Assembly (NCBI GenBank): GCA_023450935.1
Contig: JAEXGH010000031.1
Span: 61,321-125,320 of the forward strand
Length of the DNA: 64,000 bases
DNA from: Verrucomicrobiota bacterium
Lineage (GTDB): Bacteria > Verrucomicrobiota > Verrucomicrobiia > Opitutales > Intestinicryptomonadaceae
Reading direction: 5' to 3'
The notes below the pieces were generated by a model. It worked only from the letters and a program-made list of their open reading frames with translations. It ran no database searches and was not told the DNA's origin. The number at the start of each line of letters is the position of its first letter. Within the stretch, counting starts at the first letter, position 1. A program made the position numbers and the translations under genes. Positions 17,981-27,489 of the stretch are shown here, one piece after another.

Positions 17981-18751
17981 TCAAAGCGGATTGTCGATTT
18001 CGATAAAGTTTACGCCCAAGCCGAATTTCTCCGCGGCCGCCTCTCCCAGAGCCATTACGCCGAAGCGTTCCGTTGCGTAGTGCCCGCACGGATAGAGATT
18101 CAGCCGCATTTCCCGCGCCATTGTGTAGTGGCGTTGGCGCAGCTCACCGCAAACGAGGGTGTCAAGCCCGAGCGAGCGCAAATGCGGCACGACATCGCCG
18201 CACGAACCCGAGCATATAGCGATTTTTTCGGGATTTTCGCCCCCGAAGGCAATGCTTTTGAACGTGTTGGGGAACAGATTAAGCAGGCGTTTTTCAAGCT
18301 CCGCTATTCCGCCCGCTACGCCTTCGGCAACCACGCCTATTTCGACGCCCTCGTGGGGAAAGCATCTGCCCGAAATTTTCAGGTTTAGCGCGCCGGCAAG
18401 CAGAACGTTGTTGCCGATTTTCGGGTGGGCGTCGAGCGGCAGGTGCATCGAGTATACGGCCATGTCGTTTTTTACAAGCGCGCTTACTTTTTCGTAATTA
18501 TGCGCCACAACGGGAATGGGGGCGTCCCAGTAAAGTCCGTGGTGGACAATCAGAAAATCCGCGCCCAACTCCGCCGCGCGTTCGATTTCCTCAAGCCCCG
18601 CATCGACTGCGGTTGCAATGCGCGTTATTTTGCCCGAGTTCTCGAACTGGAGTCCGTTATGCGAGCCGTCGAAGTCGCGGACTTTATCTTTGAGGCAGAA
18701 TTTGTCCAAAAACTCCGTTATTTGGGAAAGCGTGCAGTTATTGTTTTTCAT
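17981..18751 (-). CDS. Nif3-like dinuclear metal centre protein
   Basis: 256 residues, the single-domain NIF3/YbgI/DUF34 form. HHGLYWD, ICSGSCGD, and CGELRQRHY with the terminal GHYATERFG provide the His/Glu/Asp ligands expected for the two metals. Some family members have GTP cyclohydrolase-like activity, but the general function is unsettled. The ATG at 18751 lies inside the last codons of the M48 protease gene, a 14-base overlap that implies coupled translation. A TTG at 18772 would add seven residues but has no support. Confidence 0.92.
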   Translation of the reverse strand: MKNNNCTLSQITEFLDKFCLKDKVRDFDGSHNGLQFENSGKITRIATAVDAGLEEIERAAELGADFLIVHHGLYWDAPIPVVAHNYEKVSALVKNDMAVYSMHLPLDAHPKIGNNVLLAGALNLKISGRCFPHEGVEIGVVAEGVAGGIAELEKRLLNLFPNTFKSIAFGGENPEKIAICSGSCGDVVPHLRSLGLDTLVCGELRQRHYTMAREMRLNLYPCGHYATERFGVMALGEAAAEKFGLGVNFIEIDNPL

Positions 18752-20000
18752 TTTCGGTATCGAACTTCGCAAGCGCGCCCATTCTCTCGGAAAGCGTTGG
18801 GTGCGAGTAGTGGAACGCGCTGTAAAGCCCGTCGGGGGTGAGGTTGCCGAGATTTTTCATGTGCAGTTTTTTCAGGGCAGAAACAAGCGTCCGCCCACCC
18901 CCGCAAAGTTGGGCGGCGAAGGCGTCGGCTTCGTATTCGTGCCTGCGCGAAAACAGGTTTGCAAGCGGCGCAAACCAGAACGTGAACGCGCCCGAAAAAA
19001 GCGCATACATCAAAAGCACGCTTCCCAATCCCCACGATTTTTCAAAGCCGAACTGGGCGTAGAACCAGCCGCAGCGGGCAATGTAGCCCATAATCGCGAA
19101 CATCGCAAACGTCATCACAAACGAGGACGCCATCATTTTGTAAATATGCCCCTTGCGGTAGTGCCCGATTTCGTGGGCCAAAACCGCCTCAAGTTCGGGT
19201 TGGTCGAGCTGCTCCAAAAGAGTGTCGAAAAGGACTATCCTGCGGAATTTTCCGAAGCCCGTAAAATACGCGTTTGAATGCGAGCTCCTGCGGCTACCGT
19301 CGATTACCTGAATGGTTTTTGCGAAGAATTTGCCGCGTTTTGCAACGTCGAAAAGCGCGTTTTTAAGTTCGCCGTCCTCCAAGTCTTTGAGTTTGTTAAA
19401 CAGCGGAATTATGAACATCGGGTAAACAACTATCATCACCACTTGGAATACCGCTACGGCAACAAAGCCCCACAACCACCATGTTTCGAACGTTCCGGCA
19501 AAATACAGAATCACCGCCAATATGGGCGCGCACAAAACTACCCCCACAAAAAAGCCCTTGATTTGATCGGCGATCCAAAGTCCGACAGAGCTCTTGTTGA
19601 AGCCGAATTTCTGTTCTATGACGAATTGCTCGTAGAAATCGAACGGCAGCATGGGCGCGGCGATAACGGACGCCACGGCGATTACCGCAAAAGACTGCGC
19701 CCACACGCCCCCTCCAAACGCCCCTACAATCCCCCCGAAAATTTCGGGAAACACACCGCAAACAAGCAACACGTAAAGCAACGCGAACCTGAAAACATTC
19801 TCGACAATCGAAAACTTAAGGCGCGCTTGGGTATAATCGGCGCTTTTGCGGTAGGTCGGCAGGTCGATAAAGCTCCTGAACATCTCGGGAATTTTCCCCG
19901 CGTTGCGGCGGACGCTTACTATATTGCGCCAATCCAAAAAAGCCGAGGCGCACAATTTAAGCGCGCCGGCGGACAGCAAAACTATAACTGCAAGTGTCAT
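18738..20000 (-). CDS. M48-family membrane metalloprotease (Ste24-like)
   Basis: 420 residues with several hydrophobic segments (about 1-20, 60-80, 95-120, 150-175 and 180-200 in the first half, and two more beyond the active site). The zinc motif HEIGH is near residue 275 and the third ligand Glu lies in HEYEADAFA about 65 residues later. The N-terminal membrane region resembles CAAX prenyl protease 1/Ste24. In bacteria such enzymes take part in membrane protein quality control. The ATG begins one base after the gatB stop, and the end overlaps nif3. Confidence 0.92.
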   Translation of the reverse strand: MTLAVIVLLSAGALKLCASAFLDWRNIVSVRRNAGKIPEMFRSFIDLPTYRKSADYTQARLKFSIVENVFRFALLYVLLVCGVFPEIFGGIVGAFGGGVWAQSFAVIAVASVIAAPMLPFDFYEQFVIEQKFGFNKSSVGLWIADQIKGFFVGVVLCAPILAVILYFAGTFETWWLWGFVAVAVFQVVMIVVYPMFIIPLFNKLKDLEDGELKNALFDVAKRGKFFAKTIQVIDGSRRSSHSNAYFTGFGKFRRIVLFDTLLEQLDQPELEAVLAHEIGHYRKGHIYKMMASSFVMTFAMFAIMGYIARCGWFYAQFGFEKSWGLGSVLLMYALFSGAFTFWFAPLANLFSRRHEYEADAFAAQLCGGGRTLVSALKKLHMKNLGNLTPDGLYSAFHYSHPTLSERMGALAKFDTENEKQ

Positions 20001-20001
20001 A

Positions 20002-21531
20002 CTACTTGATTAGTTTCTTGAGAATACCCAAGAGCATTGCGGGATTGGCCTTGCCCTTCGAGGCTTTCATAACGGGACCTATAAGCGCGTTTATCGCCTT
20101 TTCGTTGCCCGACCTGAACTCCCCGACCGCCTTCGGGTTGGCGTCGATTGCAGCCCGACAGAATTTTTCAAGCTCTCCCAAATCGCTATTTTGGACAAGT
20201 CCCTTTTCTTTGACGATAGCCTCCGCGGTTTTGCCCGTGTTGAACATTTCAACGAACACCTCTTTGGCAATTTGCTTTGATATAACGCCGTCGTCGATGA
20301 TTTTTACAAGCCCCGCGAGGTTCTCGGGCGTGAGTTTACAACTGCCCAAATGCTTGCCGTGCTCGACCGATTTTGCCGCGCGTTCTTCGCCGAAACCGCC
20401 GTCCGCACCGAAGCCGTCTTCTTCATCCGCCGTTTCGGCAGCCGCGGCGGAAACTTCGCGCATAAGGTCGTTTACAAGCATATTTGCTGTGGCCTTCGGG
20501 TTTTTGGAATACGCCGAAAGCGACTTTTCAAAATACGCGCACAGTTCTTTGTCGTGGCAGAGAACAGACGTTACCGAATACGGCAATCCGTAGTCTTTCA
20601 TATACCTGCGCTGCCGGTCGAACGGCATTTCCACAAGCTCCGCGCGGATTGAATCGAGCAGCTCCGCCGTGATTTTGACGGGCATAAGGTCGGGCTCGGG
20701 GAAGTAGCGGTAGTCGTGGGCGTCCTCCTTGTTGCGCATGGGCTGGGTTACGCCGAGCGCGGCGTCCCAACGGCGCGTTTCCTGAACTATTGCGATTCCG
20801 TTTTCAAGACACTCGCGCTGGCGTTTGATTTCGTGGTTTATGCAGTTGCGGACATTGGAGGTTGAGTTGATGTTTTTCATCTCAACTTTCACGCCGAGCC
20901 TGTCCGACCCCTTCGGGCGAAGCGACACGTTTACGTCGCAGCGCATCTGCCCTTTTTCCATATCGCAGTCGGAAAGCCCGGCGAAGGAAACGGTGTTTTT
21001 AAGCGATGTAAGATACGCGAAAACTTCGTCCGCCGAATGCATATCGGGTTCTGAAACAATCTCCATAAGCGGCGTTCCCGCGCGGTTGTAGTCAACCAAA
21101 GACTCGCGCGCGTAGTGGGTGAGCTTGCCTACGTCCTCCTCCAAATGGATTCGCGTAAGCTTAACGACGCGGTGCGCGCCCATTTCCGAACCGTTCGCCC
21201 CTTCAAGCTCTATTTCCACACCGCCGCCCAGACACAGGGGCTGGTCGTATTGCGAGAGCTGGTAGTTCTTGGGGCTGTCGGGATAGAAATAGTTTTTTCT
21301 GTCCCACTTTGTTATTTCGGGAATTTTGCAACCGAGCATAAGCCCCAGCTGGATTGTCTTTCTGATTGCCGCAAAATTCAGCACGGGCAAAACCCCCGGC
21401 AATGCCCACACAACGGGGTCTGTGAGCGTGTTCGGGGCTTCGGCGAATTTATACGCCACCGAAGTGAACATCTTGCTTTCTGTTTTAAGCTGAATGTGTG
21501 TTTCAAGCCCTATTACTGCTTCGTATTCCAT
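20002..21531 (-). CDS. gatB: Asp-tRNA(Asn)/Glu-tRNA(Gln) amidotransferase subunit B
   Basis: 509 residues. GatB phosphorylates mischarged tRNA and, with GatA and GatC, converts Glu-tRNA(Gln) or Asp-tRNA(Asn) to the cognate amide form. IGLETHIQL at the N-terminus, YFYPDSPKNYQLSQYDQP, EDVGKLTH, DYNRAGTPLMEIVSEPD and a C-terminal YqeY-like tail ending in GILKKLIK are diagnostic. An Ala/Glu/Gly-rich insert near residues 380-405 is unusual. Order in transcription is gatC-gatA-gatB, with 4 bases between gatA and gatB. Confidence 0.97.
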   Translation of the reverse strand: MEYEAVIGLETHIQLKTESKMFTSVAYKFAEAPNTLTDPVVWALPGVLPVLNFAAIRKTIQLGLMLGCKIPEITKWDRKNYFYPDSPKNYQLSQYDQPLCLGGGVEIELEGANGSEMGAHRVVKLTRIHLEEDVGKLTHYARESLVDYNRAGTPLMEIVSEPDMHSADEVFAYLTSLKNTVSFAGLSDCDMEKGQMRCDVNVSLRPKGSDRLGVKVEMKNINSTSNVRNCINHEIKRQRECLENGIAIVQETRRWDAALGVTQPMRNKEDAHDYRYFPEPDLMPVKITAELLDSIRAELVEMPFDRQRRYMKDYGLPYSVTSVLCHDKELCAYFEKSLSAYSKNPKATANMLVNDLMREVSAAAAETADEEDGFGADGGFGEERAAKSVEHGKHLGSCKLTPENLAGLVKIIDDGVISKQIAKEVFVEMFNTGKTAEAIVKEKGLVQNSDLGELEKFCRAAIDANPKAVGEFRSGNEKAINALIGPVMKASKGKANPAMLLGILKKLIK

Positions 21532-21535
21532 ACTA

Positions 21536-23005
21536 TTATAAATTGGGGTGTTTGTCTGAAAGTCCCGCCGCCGCCTCGTATGCGTAGGCGAACGAGAACA
21601 GCTGCTGCTCCCCGAACGCCTTGCCGATAAACTGGACGCCCACGGGCAGTCCCTGCGAAGTCCAGCCGCACGGCAGCGATATTGCGGGCAGCCCCGCGAG
21701 GTTTACGTTGATTGTGCAAATGTCGCTCAAATACATGGCGAGCGGATTGTCCGTTTTTTCGCCGAATTTGAACGCTGTTGTGGGGGAAGTCGGCGTTATG
21801 ATTGCGTCAACCGACTCGAACGCGTTTTCGAAGTCGCGGCGGATTAGCGTGCGGACTTTCTGGGCGCGCAGGTAGTAGGCGTCGTAGTAGCCCGAGCTGA
21901 GGACGTATGAGCCGAGAATTATGCGGCGTTTTACCTCTTCGCCGAACCCCTCCGCGCGGCTTTTGAAGTAGAGCGAGTTTACGTCGGTTGCGTGCGGGCT
22001 GCGGTGCGTATAGCGAACGCCGTCGTAGCGCGCCAAGTTTGACGACGCTTCCGCGGTTGCTATAATGTAATAGACGGGAATCGCCAAGTCGGTATGCGGA
22101 AGCGAAACCTCCCTGATTTCCGCGCCCAAGCCCCTGCACGTTTCGACAGCAGCCTCCACCAACTTACGGACTTCGGAGTCTACGCCTTCGGAAAAATACT
22201 CTTTCGCCACGCCCAGCACTTTGCCCTTGAGCGAGTCTTTCGACAATCCTGCCGCGTAGTCGGGAATTCCCGCGCCCACGCTTGTGGAGTCGAGCCTGTC
22301 GTGTCCGGCAATCGCCTTCAGCAGAATTGCCGCGTCCTTTACGCAGCGCGCAAACGGCCCGATTTGGTCGAGCGACGACGCGAACGCCGCAAGTCCGTAG
22401 CGGCTTACAAGCCCGTATGTTGGCTTCATTCCAACTATCCCGCAAAGCGACGCGGGCTGGCGGATAGAGCCGCCCGTATCGCTGCCGAGCGCCACAACGC
22501 ATTCGCCCGCGGCGACCGCCGCCGCCGAGCCGCCGCTGCTTCCGCCGGGGATTCTCTCCAAGTCCCACGGATTGCACGTTTTTTTGAACGCGCTGTTTTC
22601 GCAGGAAGAGCCCATTGCGAACTCGTCCATATTAAGACGCCCCCAGAATACCGCGCCCGAATCGAGCAGTTTTTGCGCGGCAGTCCCCGTGTAGGGGCTG
22701 ACATAGTTTTCAAGCATTTTGCTTGCGCACGTGAGCTTTTGCCCGCGCACGGCGATAACGTCTTTCAAACCGACGGGAATGCCGTCGAGCGCGCCGAGAG
22801 ATTCGCCCCTCGCACGGCGTTTGTCCGACTCCTCCGCGGCCTTGAGCGTTTCGGCTTCGTCGAAGGAAAGAAACGCTCCGACTTTGCCGTCAACTGCTTT
22901 TGTTCTGTCTATGTGCGCCTTTGCAAGCTCCACCGCCGATACGCGTTTTGCGTCGAGCATTTCGCTCAACTCCGACACTGTTTTGTAGAAAATTTCCTGA
23001 CTCAT
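21536..23005 (-). CDS. gatA: Asp-tRNA(Asn)/Glu-tRNA(Gln) amidotransferase subunit A
   Basis: 489 residues. GatA is the amidase that releases ammonia from glutamine or asparagine. The Ser-cis-Ser-Lys triad is present: Lys in GIPVGLKDVIAV near 78, Ser in GSDTGGSIRQPA near 175 and the GGSSGGSAAAVAAG block just before it. The ATG at 23005 gives the typical N-terminus. An upstream in-frame start would overlap gatC and is rejected. No SD is visible. Confidence 0.97.
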   Translation of the reverse strand: MSQEIFYKTVSELSEMLDAKRVSAVELAKAHIDRTKAVDGKVGAFLSFDEAETLKAAEESDKRRARGESLGALDGIPVGLKDVIAVRGQKLTCASKMLENYVSPYTGTAAQKLLDSGAVFWGRLNMDEFAMGSSCENSAFKKTCNPWDLERIPGGSSGGSAAAVAAGECVVALGSDTGGSIRQPASLCGIVGMKPTYGLVSRYGLAAFASSLDQIGPFARCVKDAAILLKAIAGHDRLDSTSVGAGIPDYAAGLSKDSLKGKVLGVAKEYFSEGVDSEVRKLVEAAVETCRGLGAEIREVSLPHTDLAIPVYYIIATAEASSNLARYDGVRYTHRSPHATDVNSLYFKSRAEGFGEEVKRRIILGSYVLSSGYYDAYYLRAQKVRTLIRRDFENAFESVDAIITPTSPTTAFKFGEKTDNPLAMYLSDICTINVNLAGLPAISLPCGWTSQGLPVGVQFIGKAFGEQQLFSFAYAYEAAAGLSDKHPNL

Positions 23006-23042
23006 TTTTCGAAAAAATATCTTGCCGACTACCTTTGCCCCG

Positions 23043-23339
23043 CTACGCCTCGTCAACGACTTTGGGGACGACTATCTGGTTTTCGCGCTTGGCGGGCGCG
23101 TTCATGAGCGCGTCTTCAACCGACATTGCGGGGGCGGGAACATCGTCGCGCCAGACGTTGTAAATTCGGTGCGCGTGCGCGCTCGGCTCGACGCCGTCCA
23201 CATTGACTTCCGAAAGCTTTTTGAAATATTCAAGCACCCGCTCTAGCTGCGCCGAATACTTCGCCTTTTGGTCTTCGTCAAGTTCTATGTGCGCCAATTT
23301 TGCAACGTAATCTATATCTACTCTTGGTTTATCTGACAT
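23043..23339 (-). CDS. gatC: Asp-tRNA(Asn)/Glu-tRNA(Gln) amidotransferase subunit C
   Basis: 98 residues. GatC is the small belt subunit that clamps GatA to GatB. YVAKLAHIELDEDQ at the N-terminus and the terminal Asn/Pro-rich segment with WRDDVPAPAMSVEDALMNAP match the family. The ATG at 23339 fits the family length. It is the first gene of the gatCAB-M48-nif3 run and is divergent from lrgA. Confidence 0.95.
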   Translation of the reverse strand: MSDKPRVDIDYVAKLAHIELDEDQKAKYSAQLERVLEYFKKLSEVNVDGVEPSAHAHRIYNVWRDDVPAPAMSVEDALMNAPAKRENQIVVPKVVDEA

Positions 23340-23430
23340 AATCCCGAAACAATCGCAAAACCGCGCCCGTCTTTCAAGCAAAAAAAAGCGCTTGATTTCC
23401 CCGAAGGAAGCGGCAAAATACCGCTCTTTT

Positions 23431-23826
23431 ATGTATTCGATATTCGTAAAAGTTTTGCGCGTGCTTTTGGGAATAGCCGTTGTTTTGGCTGTTTTCTTTG
23501 CGTGCGACTACGTCGTGGGCGTTTGTTCCATAAAATTCCCGTCGTCGCTGATTGCAATGCTTGCGCTGTTCGCGCTGCTCGCGTTCAAGGTAATTCCGCT
23601 GTGGGTGGTGGAGCCGGCGGGCGATCTGCTGATGAAGTATATGATTTTCCTGTTCGTGCCGCTGCTCGCACTTCTGCCGCAAAGCTACGATGTCATCAGG
23701 GGAAACGTTGCAGCGATTCTCGGCGGTCTCTTAATAAGCGCGGTTCTGACGCTTTCGGCGACTTCCGTGGCGGTTGAAAAACTGCACGAATTCCGCGCAA
23801 AAAGAAAGGCCGAAAATGGCAGGTAA
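23431..23826 (+). CDS. lrgA: CidA/LrgA-family holin-like membrane protein
   Basis: 131 residues with four hydrophobic helices. The segment around FPSSLIAMLALFALLAFKVI and the VPLLALLPQ block match the CidA/LrgA family, proposed to form holin-like or pyruvate-permeating channels with a B subunit. ATG at 23431 is chosen from the family length; a TTG at 23392 would add 13 unlikely residues. No good SD. The end overlaps lrgB by 11 bases. Confidence 0.88.
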   Translation: MYSIFVKVLRVLLGIAVVLAVFFACDYVVGVCSIKFPSSLIAMLALFALLAFKVIPLWVVEPAGDLLMKYMIFLFVPLLALLPQSYDVIRGNVAAILGGLLISAVLTLSATSVAVEKLHEFRAKRKAENGR

Positions 23827-24511
23827 AATTTTGGAGTATCCGCTGTTTTGGACTGCCATTACGCTCGCGCTCAGCGCGGTGTCGGTTCTGTTTTTAAACG
23901 CGACAAAAAACACGCTTAAGTTGCCCAAAATCTTCAGCATTTATCTGGCGTCGTTATTGGCGGTTATAGTAATAGAGCTGTGCGGCGGCGATTTCGACAC
24001 CTACAAAAAAGGCGGCGACTACATAACGTGGTTTCTCTACCCCGCAACGGTCGCCCTCGCCATTCCGCTTTACAAAAGCCGCAGGGAGATTATGCGCAAT
24101 CTGCCCGAAGTGGCGGCGGCAACGGTAATTTCGGCGGTGGTGAGCGTGGCGTCGATTTACGCAATCTGCGTTCTGTGCAATATCGACGAAAAACTGATGA
24201 GGTCGATTCTCGCCAAGTGCGTGACAACCCCAGTGGCAATCGAAATCACGAAAATGACGCGCGGCATAGAGGGAATTGCCGTTTGCGCCGTCTGCATCAC
24301 GGGGGTTCTGGGCGCGTTCTGCGGGCACGCTATACTTGGACGGCTAAAGATAAAAAACGACCTGTCCATAGGCTTGGCGATAGGGGCTACAAGCCACGTT
24401 ATAGGAACGGCGAAATGCCTCGAAAAAAGCCAGACGCAGGCGGCGGCGGGCGCGCTTGTGCTGATTCTTTCGGCGGTGTTTTCGGCGGTGCTGATTGCGC
24501 TGCTGTTTTAA
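23816..24511 (+). CDS. lrgB: CidB/LrgB-family membrane protein
   Basis: 231 residues, about seven membrane segments. The signature AKCVTTPVAIEITKMTRGI and the terminal AIGATSHVIGTAKCLE are highly typical of LrgB/CidB. It pairs with LrgA in membrane export or pyruvate uptake linked to cell lysis control. AAAGG lies upstream of the ATG, which is inside the lrgA end, so the two are translationally coupled. No LytSR-type regulator is adjacent. Confidence 0.93.
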   Translation: MAGKILEYPLFWTAITLALSAVSVLFLNATKNTLKLPKIFSIYLASLLAVIVIELCGGDFDTYKKGGDYITWFLYPATVALAIPLYKSRREIMRNLPEVAAATVISAVVSVASIYAICVLCNIDEKLMRSILAKCVTTPVAIEITKMTRGIEGIAVCAVCITGVLGAFCGHAILGRLKIKNDLSIGLAIGATSHVIGTAKCLEKSQTQAAAGALVLILSAVFSAVLIALLF

Positions 24512-24529
24512 ATTTTTGAAAAATTCTGT

Positions 24530-24559
24530 TTGACAAAGGAACAAAAACACATTCAATAT
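24530..24559 (+). promoter_or_regulatory. Probable promoter of the rpmH-rnpA-yidD-yidC cluster
   Basis: A perfect TTGACA at 24530-24535 and an AT-rich CAATAT 18 bases on. The -10 match is weak (3 of 6), but the position, 46 bases before rpmH and just after lrgB, is suitable. Confidence 0.45.
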
Positions 24560-24605
24560 TTTCGCTTTATTAACATTTTATTCACAAGATAACAGAGAAA
24601 CGACA

Positions 24606-24743
24606 ATGAATCCTACATACAGTCCTTCCAAATTGAAGCGGGCGCGCCGTTGCGGTTGGCGCGCCAGAACAAAAACCCCGAGCGGCCGCTCGGTCATAAA
24701 CGCCCGCAGACAAAAGGGTCGCAAGCGTTTGGTTACAAAATAG
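24606..24743 (+). CDS. rpmH: 50S ribosomal protein L34
   Basis: 45 residues, very basic. The start MNPTYSPSKLKRAR, the central RARTKTPSGRSV and the end RRQKGRKRLV match L34 throughout. The N-terminal MNPTY replaces the more common MKRTY. It is the first gene of the conserved rpmH-rnpA-yidD-yidC cluster, usually near the replication origin, although no dnaA is in this window. Confidence 0.96.
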   Translation: MNPTYSPSKLKRARRCGWRARTKTPSGRSVINARRQKGRKRLVTK

Positions 24744-24757
24744 TCTCCGCCGCGCAA

Positions 24758-25111
24758 ATGCACTTCGACAAAAAAAACAGAGTGCGTCTGGCGAGGGATT
24801 TCGAATTTTTAAAAAAGAATTCTACGAAGGCCGATTGCTCCGCCTTCGTATTTTATTTGTATCCCAACAAACTGAAATATTCGCGCATTGCGGTTATAAC
24901 AAGCAAACGCGTGGGTTGCGCGGTTGAACGCAACCTCGCGCGCCGGAGGTTCAGGGCAATTTTCAGAAGCGCGCGGGAGGACTTTTCCAAAAACGTCGAT
25001 ATTCTCGTTTTCGTCCGCCGCGGCTATGCGAAGTTCGACTACCAAAACCTTGAACTTAAATTTAGGAAGGCCGCCGCCGAACTTTCCGCAAAGTATGAAA
25101 TGCGGCAATAA
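24758..25111 (+). CDS. rnpA: Ribonuclease P protein component
   Basis: 117 residues. The protein cofactor of RNase P, which helps the catalytic RNA trim the 5' leader of pre-tRNA. The start region has RVRLARDFEFLKKN, and the RNR signature is ERNLARRRFRAIFR near residues 55-68. It follows rpmH by 14 bases. Its end overlaps the start of yidD by 17 bases. The ATG at 24758 gives the normal length. Confidence 0.95.
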   Translation: MHFDKKNRVRLARDFEFLKKNSTKADCSAFVFYLYPNKLKYSRIAVITSKRVGCAVERNLARRRFRAIFRSAREDFSKNVDILVFVRRGYAKFDYQNLELKFRKAAAELSAKYEMRQ

Positions 25112-25439
25112 AAACGGTGGAGCAAAAAACCTTTCGTTGGCGGCAAAATTTTGCTGCCTGCTAATACGTTTTTACAGGGCGGCGATTTCGCCCGTTCTGC
25201 ACCTGCTCGGCGGCGGTTGCAGGTTTTTTCCGACGTGCTCGGAATACGCGTTTTTGTGCATAGTCCACCACGGCGCGCTCAAAGGCTGTCTCATGGGCGC
25301 GTGCCGAATTCTGCGCTGCAATCCGTTTTCAAAAGGCGGGCTTGACTATCCGCCGAAAAATTTTTCCTTCGCCAAACTATTTTCTCAAAACAGTATTGAC
25401 GAGTTCGGAGATTTCGATAATAAAACGCCTTTAAAATAG
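25095..25439 (+). CDS. yidD: Membrane protein insertion efficiency factor YidD
   Basis: About 114 residues. RFYRAAISPVL, the Cys-rich CRFFPTCSEYA and ILRCNPFSKGGLDY define the family, a small membrane-associated protein encoded between rnpA and yidC in many bacteria and thought to help YidC-dependent insertion. The ATG at 25095 lies inside rnpA; no better start is present. The C-terminal tail beyond the core is about 25 residues longer than in short homologues. Confidence 0.93.
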   Translation: MKCGNKNGGAKNLSLAAKFCCLLIRFYRAAISPVLHLLGGGCRFFPTCSEYAFLCIVHHGALKGCLMGACRILRCNPFSKGGLDYPPKNFSFAKLFSQNSIDEFGDFDNKTPLK

Positions 25440-25449
25440 AGGATTTTTT

Positions 25450-27414
25450 ATGGACAAGAAAAATACGACAATCGGCATTCTGCTGTTAGTTGCGTCATTC
25501 TACTTTATGTTCAGCTACTCCAAACAGGAGGCGGAGCTGGCAAAGCAAAGACAGTTGCAGACGCAGACACAACCCACAACGGCGGTCGTAAATGCAGCGG
25601 CGGAGAGCGCGGCGCCCAAAACGCTGTCTGACAATGTGCCCGAAAGTGTCGTAACGCTCGAAAACGACTTCATAAAAGTCGATTTTACCAACAAAGGCGG
25701 AGCAATCAAAAGCGTAGAGCTGCTTAAATACCCGAAAAATCAGGACGAAAAAACGCCCTACATTTTCAACAACGTCTCGGGCGGGCTTCCCTCAATGGCG
25801 GCGGCTTTCGGCGACGCGTCGATGCCCCTGCACGCCCCCGTGCTTACGTCGTTCAACCGCGTCGGCAATGCAGACGCCAGAAAAGTGGTTTATGAAACAG
25901 TGGTAGACGCCAAGTTCAAGCTCACGCGCGAATACCTGCTTTTGGACTCGAAAAAGGACAACTACGAGCCCTACTCAATCCTCACCAAAACAACCGTAAA
26001 AAACCTCACAAAACAGCCGCTTTCACTTGGTGAAATCTCGTTCTATCTGGGCACTGTTCCGCCTACGGAAAGCGACGTTTACGGAACGAATCTGGCGTTC
26101 GTGCTTTTCAACGAAGACGGCAAGACAAAGTTTTCGCGCTCTTCGGCGTTCCTCGACAGTGCTGGCTTCTTGGGTATAGGCGCAAGCAGGGCGTTGGATT
26201 TCGAGAAAATCGGCGAGAGCGCGAAGTGGGTTTCGATAAAAAACCAGTTCTTTGCGTCGGTATTTACGCCCGTCGGCCTGCAGGCTTCGGGCGGCGCGGC
26301 AATTCCCGTGAAAACGGGGGTTAAAACCGACAACAAATACATGCGCAACGCGCTCGGCGGCTTTGTGAATTTTGCAGTCCCCGTAATAGCGCCCGACGCG
26401 GAATGGTCGATGGAGGGCGCGTATTACGTCGGCCCGAAGGAGCTTGACAGGCTCTATTCAATGGGCGAAAAGCAGGAGGAGATTATGAACTACGGCTGGT
26501 TCGGATTCGTCAGCCGCCCGCTTTCGCGCCTGATGAACTGGATACACTCGTGGGTGGGCGAGGTCTCTCCGGCGTGGGGTTGGGGCTGGTCGATAATCAT
26601 TTTGACGCTGGTGGTGCGCCTGTGCCTGTGGCCGCTTACGTCGGTCCAGATAAAATCGTCGCAGAGAATGGCGAAGATGCAGGAGCCGCTGAAGGAAATC
26701 CGCGAAAAATACAAGGGCGACAACAAAAAAATCCAGCAGGAGACAATGCGTATTTATTCCGAATACGGGATAAATCCGCTTGCGGGGTGCCTGCCGATTT
26801 TCATTCAGATTCCGATTTTCATCGGGCTGTATTATATGCTCCAGACTTCGTGCGAAATCCGCTTTGCTCACTTCCTCTGGATAAAAGACCTTTCCCTTCC
26901 CGACACGCTTTCGTGCCTGCCATCGATTACAATCCCCCTGATTGACTACGAACTGCCCATTCACATTCTGCCGCTTTTAAACGCCCTTGTTACGGTCGTC
27001 CAAATGCACCTCACCCCGACACCCTCCACCGACAAAACACAGGCGATGATGTTCAAGTTTATGCCCGTGATTATGCTGGTGTTCTTCTACTCGTTCCCGT
27101 CGGGCTTGGTGCTCTACTGGCTTGTGCAGAGTTTGCTGGGCATAGTTCAGGCGGTCATTATCCGCCGCGGCAAAGACAAAGTGGTTCTTAAAAAGCGCGA
27201 AAAATCTGGCTTTATGCAGAGGCTCCAACAGGCGATGGAACAGGCGCAGCAACAACAACAGGCCCGCGGCCCAGAGTTCGACAAGCTCCCCCTTCGCGAA
27301 CGCCTGCGCATCGCCCGCGAAGACGCCATAAAGGCGCGCCGCCAAGCCGCAATGAGCCAGCCCGAGCGCAAAAAGAACCCCGGCGGCCGCTCCACAAAAT
27401 CAAAGCGCAGATAA
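25450..27414 (+). CDS. yidC: Membrane protein insertase YidC
   Basis: 654 residues, Gram-negative type. Residues about 6-22 are the N-terminal membrane anchor, 60-360 form the large periplasmic beta domain, and the five-helix core starts near residue 370. The core contains the conserved Arg in LTLVVRLCLWPL and the MQEPLKEIREKYKGD cytosolic loop. The tail is Gln-rich, then Lys/Arg-rich, a ribosome-binding type of extension. AGAGGA precedes the ATG. The periplasmic domain supports a Gram-negative envelope. Confidence 0.97.
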   Translation: MDKKNTTIGILLLVASFYFMFSYSKQEAELAKQRQLQTQTQPTTAVVNAAAESAAPKTLSDNVPESVVTLENDFIKVDFTNKGGAIKSVELLKYPKNQDEKTPYIFNNVSGGLPSMAAAFGDASMPLHAPVLTSFNRVGNADARKVVYETVVDAKFKLTREYLLLDSKKDNYEPYSILTKTTVKNLTKQPLSLGEISFYLGTVPPTESDVYGTNLAFVLFNEDGKTKFSRSSAFLDSAGFLGIGASRALDFEKIGESAKWVSIKNQFFASVFTPVGLQASGGAAIPVKTGVKTDNKYMRNALGGFVNFAVPVIAPDAEWSMEGAYYVGPKELDRLYSMGEKQEEIMNYGWFGFVSRPLSRLMNWIHSWVGEVSPAWGWGWSIIILTLVVRLCLWPLTSVQIKSSQRMAKMQEPLKEIREKYKGDNKKIQQETMRIYSEYGINPLAGCLPIFIQIPIFIGLYYMLQTSCEIRFAHFLWIKDLSLPDTLSCLPSITIPLIDYELPIHILPLLNALVTVVQMHLTPTPSTDKTQAMMFKFMPVIMLVFFYSFPSGLVLYWLVQSLLGIVQAVIIRRGKDKVVLKKREKSGFMQRLQQAMEQAQQQQQARGPEFDKLPLRERLRIAREDAIKARRQAAMSQPERKKNPGGRSTKSKRR

Positions 27415-27489
27415 ACGAAAATATTGACTTTTTCGAACTAACCCGCAACATTTCCACACAATTCTTAAAAATAATAGGAGAATAAAACA